Part shown: positions 1 to 6,200 of the stretch, piece after piece
Layout of the letters: each line of letters begins with the position of its first letter
Position numbering within the stretch: position 1 is the first letter of the stretch
From: Saccharibacillus soli
Lineage (GTDB): Bacteria; Bacillota; Bacilli; Paenibacillales; Paenibacillaceae
Reading direction: 5' to 3'
Assembly (NCBI GenBank): GCA_002189105.1
Contig: NIOB01000003.1
Coordinates: 620,001-684,000 of the forward strand
DNA: 64,000 bases
The notes under the pieces: model-generated
The model's input: only the letters and a program-made list of their open reading frames with translations
Databases searched by the model: none
Told to the model about the DNA's origin: nothing
Position numbers and translations under genes: made by a program

Positions 1-25
1 CAGACTCTCTGCGGAGCGGTGTGGG

Positions 26-505
26 TTAGAAATTATCCCTGACCTTCTCCAGCAATCTTCGCAGCGTCTCTGCCTCTTCGTCTGTCATGCCCGCCGTAAT
101 CTGACGCTCCGTATCGAAGAAAATCTGATCGAACTCCGACATCAGCGCTTCAGCTTTCTCCGTGACATAGACCATCTTCTTGCGCTCATTGCCTTCCGGC
201 ACAATCCGCTTGACGTACCCTTTCTTCTCCAGCCCTTGCAGCATGCTGGTGATGCTCGCATTGGTTCGGTCAAATCGCTTGGCCAGATCGTTCTGAATGA
301 TCCCCTGCTCCTGGAACATATGAATGTAGCGGAGCATCTGCCCCTGCTGGGCGCTGAGTCCAAGCTCGGCCAGCCGGCCGTCGCCAGCAGGTCTCATGCG
401 AATGGCAATCTCCCTGAGCAGGCTGGAGAATGGAGCGTCGATTCGTCTGCGATCTCCCACTTCCGTGAACTTGGCCTCTTCGTGTCCATTGCCATGTTCC
501 CTCAT
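26..505 (-). CDS. MarR family transcriptional regulator
   Basis: A 159-residue winged-helix repressor of normal MarR length. The central part (LSAQQGQMLRYIHM, then FDRTNASITSMLQGLEKKGYVKR at about residues 50-100) has the MarR recognition helix and wing; the end (MTDEEAETLRRLLEKV) is the usual C-terminal dimerisation helix. The start is preceded by AAGGAGAG seven bases upstream. Two copies of a palindrome sit in its own promoter, so it probably represses itself. MarR proteins usually answer small aromatic or oxidative ligands; the ligand cannot be read here. No partner gene is visible on the left because the window begins there. Confidence 0.9.
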   Translation of the reverse strand: MREHGNGHEEAKFTEVGDRRRIDAPFSSLLREIAIRMRPAGDGRLAELGLSAQQGQMLRYIHMFQEQGIIQNDLAKRFDRTNASITSMLQGLEKKGYVKRIVPEGNERKKMVYVTEKAEALMSEFDQIFFDTERQITAGMTDEEAETLRRLLEKVRDNF

Positions 506-582
506 GTTTCATCTCTCCTTCTTCCAACTTGCGGCGCCGGTACCCGGAATATCTGCGCCTGTAATAGTTAACCCTTTGAACT

Positions 583-634
583 GTTAGAGTTCTAACTATG
601 GCTCAACTATAATTGTTAGAGTTCTAACTGTCAA
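583..634 (-). promoter_or_regulatory. MarR promoter with two palindromic operators
   Basis: On the minus strand TTGACA (634-629), a 17-base spacer and TATAGT (611-606) form a sigma-A promoter. The palindrome GTTAGA-GT-TCTAAC occurs at 615-628, filling the spacer, and again at 583-596 just past the start site, 32 bp away (three helical turns). This is a textbook layout for autorepression by the adjacent MarR protein. The promoter and operators are seen; binding by this MarR is inferred. Confidence 0.75.
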
Positions 635-719
635 GAGTCTAATTGTTGGTTAAAAAATAATTAATGTGGACAAGAGACGGTTATGATCTTTGTTCGACTG
701 GGGAGAATACCAATTAAAA

Positions 720-803
720 AAGCCCCTTCATGATGTCATGAAGGGGCTTCAGAGTGTCGAGAAACCCAGCTCTCTAACGGAGGTTGGGTTTCTCGACACT
801 CTG
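720..803. repeat. Double palindrome, solo copy of an IS-linked end sequence
   Basis: Two abutting hairpins. The first (720-749) is a perfect 14-bp-arm palindrome beginning AAGCCCCTTCATGA. The second (750-803) has about 19-bp arms with outer sequence CAGAGTGTCGAGAAACCCA. The first palindrome recurs exactly at 4702-4731, and relatives of the second flank the decayed transposase at 3696-3740 and 4674-4700. It is probably a solo end or a non-autonomous derivative of that element. Confidence 0.7.
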
Positions 804-956
804 ACGGTCTTGATAGACCGGCTTCAAGCCTTGCAAGATCAAGGCTACATTACGTGGGATGGATCTAGGCTTGATTCGATCGAATTTCTGCGCCAGCCCG
901 ATCAACCGAAGCCTTCCGATCAACAAGCAGCCATGCGTTATTTTACGGAGTGCTGA
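804..956 (+). pseudogene. Remnant resembling the LexA-type winged helix
   Basis: Directly after the double palindrome, an open frame reads TVLIDRLQALQDQGYITWDG and continues to LDSIEFLRQPD before a stop at 954-956. The pattern (recognition helix, then 'L..QGYI', then a short wing ending in 'SIEFLR') resembles the end of the LexA DNA-binding domain, where 'RLE.KG.I..D..K.RAIEIL' is typical. The N-terminal helices are missing and replaced by the repeat, so a truncated relic is the simplest reading. The resemblance is by eye only. Confidence 0.3.
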
Positions 957-1273
957 TAATAGATTGTTCAATTTTGAACGATTTAAAAGCTCAAGCTTGC
1001 TAAACTCAAGTTTGATCATAATCAGTTACTAACTTTTAGTTCGTATGGATCAACATTTTTTTTTTGCACTTTATGACATGAAAAAATCGAAAAGATATTT
1101 TTGTCCTGATTAAAACCGCGTAGCTATGCGGTTTCTATTGAGAATATATAAATACGTTCCGCGTCAAATTAGATTTGAGGAAATAGTGGGCGGAAAACTG
1201 TACCTATTCTTTAGTTTGCTCTCTTTTCCGCCTTTTCCGCCTATTTCGGCAGTTTTATTTTCTAAAATTAGTG
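957..1273. other. AT-rich stretch without a recognised gene
   Basis: Between the LexA-like relic and the toxin promoter the DNA is AT-rich with stop codons in all frames. A 76-codon frame at 1126-1356 has no ribosome-binding site and biased, phenylalanine-rich composition, so I do not call it. Confidence 0.5.
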
Positions 1274-1303
1274 CTTTGATAATCTACTTATATGTTATAA
1301 AAT
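1274..1303 (+). promoter_or_regulatory. Promoter of the small toxin-like gene
   Basis: TTTGAT or TTGATA followed 16-17 bases later by TAAAAT (about 1298-1303). This would start a transcript near 1310 with a leader of about 60 bases. In that leader AGGATCC (1322-1328) can pair with GGATCCT (1373-1379, codons 1-3), and CCTCT (1349-1353) with AGAGG (1359-1363) inside the Shine-Dalgarno sequence, hiding both start codon and SD. Confidence 0.55.
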
Positions 1304-1370
1304 GTGTAACACCAACTAAGAAGGATCCTGCATACGAAGACTGCTCTGCCTCTTGAAGAGAGGTGGTTAA

Positions 1371-1520
1371 ATGGATCCTAAAGATTGGATTATCCTGTCT
1401 TTGGCTGTTGGGAATTTTCTACTGAACGTTTGGTCGAAAAAAGAACACGCTGCTAATTTAGGGCGTACTGTTTCCAAGAAAACAGTTGATTTGATTCAAT
1501 GGATATCCAAAAAAAAATAG
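1371..1520 (+). CDS. Small membrane peptide, candidate type I toxin
   Basis: A 49-residue frame with a strong SD (AGAGAGGTGG) seven bases before ATG. It begins MDPKDWIILSLAVGNFLL, a single hydrophobic helix at residues 5-21. A lysine-rich tail follows, ending in WISKKK. Short one-helix peptides with basic tails are the hallmark of type I toxins such as the TxpA/BsrG/Fst or holin-like (Hol_Tox) groups; I recognise the architecture rather than a specific family. Its start is sequestered by the leader, and its 3' UTR carries a terminator at 1643-1680 and faces an apparent antisense RNA. It lies in an accessory region beside IS debris. It could also be an unrelated small membrane protein. Confidence 0.6.
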   Translation: MDPKDWIILSLAVGNFLLNVWSKKEHAANLGRTVSKKTVDLIQWISKKK

Positions 1521-1690
1521 CATCCTGAAAGGATGCTACAGACAAAAAACTCGCTGGTGGCTAAAAGTCTCGGCTCCTACACCGTAGACTTTTAAATTAT
1601 TCTGGGTAGTACCAGTCTTTCATATGCTCTTAGTCGGCATACAATCCTGTCTCACTCCTACATGAGATAGGATTTTTTTTGCTTTTTTAC
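1509..1690 (-). ncRNA. Candidate antisense (antitoxin) RNA
   Basis: On the minus strand the hairpin TAGCATCC-loop-GGATGCTA (1518-1538) is followed by nine U (1517-1509), a good intrinsic terminator that ends inside the last toxin codons. A possible promoter is TTGACG (1719-1714), 16 bases, TATGGT (1697-1692), giving an RNA of about 175 bases wholly complementary to the toxin 3' UTR. Within it, two hairpins on the sense strand (1563-1593 and 1643-1674) both present the loop CTCCTACA, so the antisense RNA shows UGUAGGAG twice, suited to loop-loop kissing. The terminator and repeated loops are seen; the RNA and its start are inferred. Confidence 0.5.
1643..1680 (+). terminator. Intrinsic terminator of the toxin transcript
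   Basis: A 12-bp stem (AATCCTGTCTCA with TGAGATAGGATT, one G-U pair) with loop CTCCTACA is followed by eight T. It would end the toxin mRNA about 125 bases past its stop codon. Confidence 0.8.
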
Positions 1691-1957
1691 GACCATACGA
1701 TTTCAAAACACGACGTCAAATTGTTGACAGCACAACGTTTTAGTAGCATGTTCGTATAACGTTTTTAAATAATATCACCGAATTCGGAAGAACACAATCG
1801 TCAAATGCGAACGTAGCGATTACGTGAGTCGGTGATTTCTAAATTTACTCCCGCTCTCTTTCGTTTGCTCCCAAATACAAGTTTGACAGGCGATCATCGA
1901 ATGGATAGAAGTTGAACAGACATTTTTAAAACATTCAATTCAGAACGCTTGGCGCCG

Positions 1958-2022
1958 CTGGCCGCTACTCCGCGCGATAACTACAGCCCGTCGCTTTACG
2001 CAGCCACGGAGCGAAGGGCAAA
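1958..2022. repeat. Direct repeat, left copy
   Basis: The sequence from CTGGCCGCTACTCCG through GATAACTACAGCCC to CCACGGAGCG recurs at 3551-3655, where a hairpin-bearing insert of about 40 bases splits it. The two copies bracket the two orphan genes at 2171-3511. The surrounding 1681-2170 stretch otherwise holds no convincing gene; a frame at 1949-2143 merely translates the repeat. Confidence 0.6.
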
Positions 2023-2170
2023 ACAAGAGAAATACAAGAAAAGAGCTGGTACTTTGGTTCTTTTTTATTCAACGTGCGGCATGCTTAAATCTATTTTTAA
2101 ATTTAAAAGCTTTCAAAAGGATAAATGTGATAGTATTCCATAATAAAGAAGAATAATAGGAGGAGATCCA

Positions 2171-2701
2171 TTGAAAAGAACAGAGATTTTATGGGTTTTA
2201 AGTGAGATTGAAATGGAGCTTTGTTACTTTGTTTTTATGATGAGAAAAATAGGACCATTAGATATTTCGGAAGAGGAAGCCGAAATTTATTTGCGAAAAA
2301 CGACCTCTCCTGAAGTAGCCCGCTTTATTAAGGATGGTCTCAAAGTTTTAAAAATGTATGGCAGTTTTGAAATGATGAAAATTTTCTATGATGTTAGAAT
2401 AATCGAATGTATTCGTAATCCAAATATTACACCAGAAGAATTGAAAGCGCTCCAGTATAGTGTTTATCTTTTTGAATATTGTACAGGTGGCGATTTAGAT
2501 GAAATGGTACGCTTTTCGAGGATTCTAATAGAGTTTGAGGCGTCGCAAGAAGGATCCATATTTGAGTCTACTGAAGAAGTACTGATCAGATTGAGAAGAG
2601 TACAAGAGTTCCTTAGAAGTAAAGATTATAGGCATGTTAATGTCGATCGAGAGGAATTTGAGAATTATAAGCAGGAATATTGGAAGACAGATAGTAACTG
2701 A
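2171..2701 (+). CDS. Hypothetical acidic protein
   Basis: A 176-residue protein starting at TTG, with TAGGAGGAG six bases upstream. It is AT-rich compared with the chromosome around it. The product is helical and charged (for example SEEEAEIYLRKTTSPEV and ITPEELKALQYSVYLFEY), with no signal peptide and no membrane segment. I do not recognise a family. It sits just upstream of a secreted orphan protein in the same direction, 108 bp away, and both are enclosed by a direct repeat; low GC and position suggest acquired DNA. A helical adaptor or immunity role is possible but has no support beyond size and charge. Confidence 0.7.
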   Translation: MKRTEILWVLSEIEMELCYFVFMMRKIGPLDISEEEAEIYLRKTTSPEVARFIKDGLKVLKMYGSFEMMKIFYDVRIIECIRNPNITPEELKALQYSVYLFEYCTGGDLDEMVRFSRILIEFEASQEGSIFESTEEVLIRLRRVQEFLRSKDYRHVNVDREEFENYKQEYWKTDSN

Positions 2702-2809
2702 TTAGATTTTATTAATGGAAATAAAAAAATATTTTTTGTGTAAATTTATTGAAAAAAAGGATTTTAGATATATATTCTAATTGCCTTTATACATATTAGG
2801 AGGGATAAA

Positions 2810-3511
2810 ATGAGAAAAAGGTTTTCGCTTTTTGTTTTCATTTTGTGCTTTATTATGCTGCTTCCTACCGCTACCAGTGCTACTGATGTCAATGGTGCAA
2901 ATCCTAATGGTGAATTTACAGAGGATGTTGGAAGAGTAGTTACGGAAGAAGAATTCAAATTAATTTCCGATACACTGGTCGCTCAACGAAAAAACGATCC
3001 AACTATTACAGCTGAAGAAGTTGTTGAACAATTAGGTTTGCAAAATGTAAAGATTTTTTATGAAAAGGATTTTGAAAATCAAAAGCGAGATTTGAATGAG
3101 GAATTTACAACAATGTCTGTAGTAGACGAGCCACACGTTGGTTTTGCAGATCCTACAAGAACGAAAACTCAAGTAGGGGCATATTGTACAGCAGTAATAA
3201 ACGACCCAACTCATCTTGTTGATGAGTATCAAGCCAACATATATGGTTATTCGAAATTGCCTGGTGGGCAAGTTGGTGACGGTTATACGATAACTCATAA
3301 ACAAGAAGGTCTTAGATATTTGGACTTAAAGCCTGGCGTAACAAGACTTGGTGGCAAAGCGGTCGTTTCGCATTTCGATAACAAGGCGAAGATTAGGATA
3401 AATGCAGTGATAAAAGATGGAGGATTGTACAAACCTCGATACGCAATATTGGAATGGGATGAGAACGGGAGATATACAATCTTCACTTCCAATCCACTCC
3501 AACCCACTTGA
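2810..3511 (+). CDS. Secreted hypothetical protein
   Basis: A 233-residue protein with a clear Sec signal peptide (MRKRFSLFVFILCFIMLL, cleavage near TATSA-TD) and an SD GGAGG seven bases before ATG. The mature part has an acidic N-terminal segment (EEFKLISDTLVAQRKNDPTI) and a C-terminal half rich in beta pattern and glycine (QANIYGYSKLPGGQVGDGY, then GRYTIFTSNPLQPT). I recognise no domain. The gene is AT-rich and lies in the repeat-bounded segment with the preceding orphan gene. No cysteine-based toxin motif or cell-wall anchor is visible. Confidence 0.75.
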   Translation: MRKRFSLFVFILCFIMLLPTATSATDVNGANPNGEFTEDVGRVVTEEEFKLISDTLVAQRKNDPTITAEEVVEQLGLQNVKIFYEKDFENQKRDLNEEFTTMSVVDEPHVGFADPTRTKTQVGAYCTAVINDPTHLVDEYQANIYGYSKLPGGQVGDGYTITHKQEGLRYLDLKPGVTRLGGKAVVSHFDNKAKIRINAVIKDGGLYKPRYAILEWDENGRYTIFTSNPLQPT

Positions 3512-3550
3512 GTGAATTAAGCATATCGGATAAGGCTCACGCTAGCGGCT

Positions 3551-3655
3551 CTGGCCGCTACTCCGCACGATAACTACAGCCCCTAAGTGGCAAAGCCGCA
3601 AAGGGGCTGTACGTTCCTGCCCGTCGCTTCACGCGGCCACGGAGCGTAGGTCAAA
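3551..3655. repeat. Direct repeat, right copy
   Basis: Second copy of the 1958-2022 repeat. It differs mainly by an insert between the ACAGCCC and CGTCGCTT parts; the insert can fold as AGCCCC...GGGGCT. Just downstream (3675-3696) is a perfect 10-bp-arm hairpin, GAGAACCGGC-AC-GCCGGTTCTC. Confidence 0.6.
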
Positions 3656-3695
3656 AGCCAAAGAACCAGAAGAAGAGAACCGGCACGCCGGTTCT

Positions 3696-4731
3696 CAGAG
3701 TGTCGAGAAACCCAGCTCTCTAACGGAGGTTGGGTTTCTTTTGCGTGGTGGGTCTCTTTTTTTCCTCGGCCGGCAGGCCAAAAAGGCCGGTTAGGCCTGC
3801 TTGACCTGCCGGGCCAGGCGCATCAAATACGGCACGGAATCATGCACATTTCCGGCCGTCACATACACATCGGTAATCACATTGTACTTCCCATCAACCG
3901 TGCGGTGGTCGAGGTAGAAAAAGCCTTCCGGCTTTCCATCACGCACCATGTAGCCACTGTCCGGGTCGGTCGTGCTTACTTTCACTTCTTTGGTTTCTTC
4001 CACCTCCTCTCGCGGTTTTAGCGCTTTTTTCCATGCGCCTGTCGGTCGGCTTCGACAGCGGTGTTCAGCTCGTCCAGGTAATCTTTTGTATTTTGCAGCA
4101 CTTCTTGTTTCGTGTACTTGTGTTTGTTAGCGCTGGCTTTGGCGTAAGTCGAATCCGAAAACAAGACGCGTCCGCCCACCATCTTGTGCGAAATCGCCTG
4201 CAGCACAATCTCATCGAAAATATCCTGGAAGATTGTCGTGCCCTTGAAGCGCGTTCGACGGTTCCAGCTAATCGTGGAGTGGTCCGGCACTTTGTCGGTC
4301 AATCCAAGTCCGAGGAACTAATGGTAAGCCAGATTCGTTTGGACTTCGCGTTCCAGCTGGCGCTCGGAACGAATGCCATAAAAATAACCCAGGAAAATCA
4401 TTTTGAAGAGAACGGTCGGATCAATGGCCGGACGGCCGTTGTTTTCGCAATAAAGAGGATGGACCTTTTCATCGATGAAAGAGAAATCGATATACCGATC
4501 AATCTTGCGCAACATGTGGTTTTCAGGCACCAGATCTTCAATCGAAACAAGTTCATAGGTTTGTTGTTTTTCTCGATTTGGATGCAGCATGTGGATACCC
4601 TCCGTTCGTTAAAAGTTACTTATATTATATAACATTAACGCGGTGTCGTAATGAATCAAATGAACATAAAGAAAGGCTGTCGAGAGTTTCTCGACAGCCT
4701 GAAGCCCCTTCATGATGTCATGAAGGGGCTT
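3696..4731 (-). mobile_element. Decayed IS1182-type insertion sequence
   Basis: The element encloses a broken DDE transposase and is flanked by relatives of the same palindromes: CAGAGTGTCGAGAAACCCA (3696-3714) on the left, and on the right a perfect 12-bp-arm hairpin AGGCTGTCGAGA-GTT-TCTCGACAGCCT (4674-4700) followed by the 30-bp palindrome 4702-4731. Exact termini and target duplication cannot be fixed by eye. It is too short for a full IS1182 copy because the 3' third of the transposase is missing. Confidence 0.7.
3791..4590 (-). pseudogene. IS1182 family transposase, truncated with stop and frameshift
   Basis: The conceptual product begins MLHPNREKQQTYELVSIEDL, a typical IS1182 N-terminus, and continues with IDPTVLFKMIFLGYFYGIRS and DHSTISWNRRTRF. 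The third part includes the DDE-like segment VITDVYVTAGNVHDS. Three lesions are visible. A TAG at 4315-4317 replaces an expected Trp (AYH-stop-FLGLGL). A one-base loss in an A-run (seven reduced to six, about 4024-4029) shifts the frame between GKK and ALKPREE. The protein then stops after RQVKQA instead of running on for about 150-200 residues. It cannot be active. Confidence 0.85.
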
Positions 4732-5717
4732 GCGCCGGGCGGGGCCCCAATGCGGCCCAACTTGTCGTCGGCCAGCATGAGGTAAAGCTGGCGGATGCGC
4801 GGCCCGCCGGGGCCTTCCTCCGCCAGGAGGCACAGTACGGCGCGTACCTCGCCGTCCTGCCGGAATACGAGCTGCAGCTCCCCGTTGACCGGCTCGACCG
4901 AAGCCTGCCACTCGCGGAGCTTCGCAAACAGGCGGCGCGACGTCAGCAGCGCCAGCACCCCCTTCCGGCCGGTCATCGGCCGGGCGACCGTCCGCAGTTC
5001 GCGGCCGCCGCCGTCGGCGGTGAATACCGGCTGCTCGGCGAGCAGCTCCAGCATGACGCCTACGTCATAGGCGTCAAATGCGGCGGCGAAGCGCCGCAGC
5101 AGCCCGGCGCGTGCCTCGCCGCGCTGAACGGCCGCGCGCGAAGTGCTTCCGCTCACGGCCGGCTCCGCTTGCAGCGAGCGCTTGACCCGGCTGTAGATCT
5201 GCCGACAGCCGGCCTCGCTTCTGCCGGTCATCTCCGCGATGGCCGCGTAATCATATTGGAACGCTTCGCGCAGCACGAAGACGGCGCGTTCGGCTGGTGA
5301 CAGCCGATCCAGCAGCACCAGGTAGGCGTAGTTCAGCATATCGTGCCGCTCGGCAATCACTTCCGGATCACCATCGTCGCCGCTGATCGGTTCGGGCAGC
5401 CACTCGCCAATGTAGGTCTCGCGGCGGCTGCGTGCCGAATTCAGCGTATTCAGACAGGCATGGGTAATCATTCGGGCAATATAGGCTTTGCCATTGTCGA
5501 TGTCCTGTGTCCCGCGTCTTCCCAGTTCGGCGAAGCAGTCCTGCATGGCATCTTCCGCCGCTTCCGCTGAACCCAGCATCCGATAGGCGATGGCGAAAGC
5601 ATACCGTTTGTACCGGGCATACCATTCCTCCAGCCGCCGCTGTTCTTCTTCCATCTGTTCTGCCGAAAGCTTGGCGTTTCCGATCGTCTCCATAATGGAT
5701 TTTCCGCTCCTTTTCAT
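4710..5717 (-). CDS. ECF41-type RNA polymerase sigma factor with SnoaL-like tail
   Basis: A 335-residue sigma-70 family protein. Region 2 is at about residues 30-100 (FAIAYRMLGSAEAAEDAMQD), region 4 at about 130-190 (LSPAERAVFVLREAFQYDYA, EMTGRSEAGCRQIYSR), and a SnoaL/NTF2-like domain from about 210 on. ECF41 factors use this tail instead of an anti-sigma factor. The ATG at Met9 (METIGNAKL) has AAGGAG 13 bases upstream and may be the real start; the first ATG has no clear SD. The last residues (ASPFMTS) are encoded by the IS-linked palindrome 4702-4731, so the native C-terminus was replaced. The usual ECF41 partner (a carboxymuconolactone decarboxylase-like or oxidoreductase gene) is not adjacent. 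Confidence 0.85.
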   Translation of the reverse strand: MKRSGKSIMETIGNAKLSAEQMEEEQRRLEEWYARYKRYAFAIAYRMLGSAEAAEDAMQDCFAELGRRGTQDIDNGKAYIARMITHACLNTLNSARSRRETYIGEWLPEPISGDDGDPEVIAERHDMLNYAYLVLLDRLSPAERAVFVLREAFQYDYAAIAEMTGRSEAGCRQIYSRVKRSLQAEPAVSGSTSRAAVQRGEARAGLLRRFAAAFDAYDVGVMLELLAEQPVFTADGGGRELRTVARPMTGRKGVLALLTSRRLFAKLREWQASVEPVNGELQLVFRQDGEVRAVLCLLAEEGPGGPRIRQLYLMLADDKLGRIGAPPGASPFMTS

Positions 5718-5803
5718 GCAGTACCCAAAGGGCGAGGCCTTGATCGACTGCTTTCCTATCCTATAGACAAACCGGGGTCGAAAAAAGTGACAAGCCCAAA
5801 AAA

Positions 5804-5852
5804 TAAAAAAACGAAAAAAGACCCGAACTTCTGATCTAGTCAGAAATTCGGG
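5804..5852 (-). terminator. Intrinsic terminator after tRNA-Leu
   Basis: On the minus strand the arms CCCGAATTTCTGA and TCAGAAGTTCGGG, with one mismatch, are followed by TCTTTTTTCG and a second T-run. It lies 20 bases past the tRNA 3' end. Confidence 0.8.
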
Positions 5853-5872
5853 CCTTAGTTACGAAAGAAAGA

Positions 5873-5957
<85 letters not shown>

Positions 5958-6200
5958 TATCTGGATGTTCACGATTACCTCGTGAGCACAAGAAATAATA
6001 TATCATGCTCCCGACGATATGGCAAGCATTTTTTTGATTTTTTATATCATGAAAAAAGGCGATGCACAGGAAGCCTCCCGCCATCGCCTTTTCTGTGACT
6101 GCTTATCAACGATTACTTATCGACTCCACCATCGATCCTTCTGTAGGTTCATGCCGATTCCACGCGTTGTCTGATTCACTTTGACTGGCTTTTTTGATAC

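Noticed and set aside
1126-1356. 76-codon plus-strand frame before the toxin gene
   Set aside because: No ribosome-binding site, biased Phe/Leu composition, and it runs across the toxin promoter and leader.
1949-2143. 64-codon frame in front of the orphan genes
   Set aside because: It translates the non-coding direct repeat and has no SD.
4033-4632. Plus-strand 199-codon frame opposite the transposase
   Set aside because: Mirror of the IS1182 coding sequence; no family features of its own.
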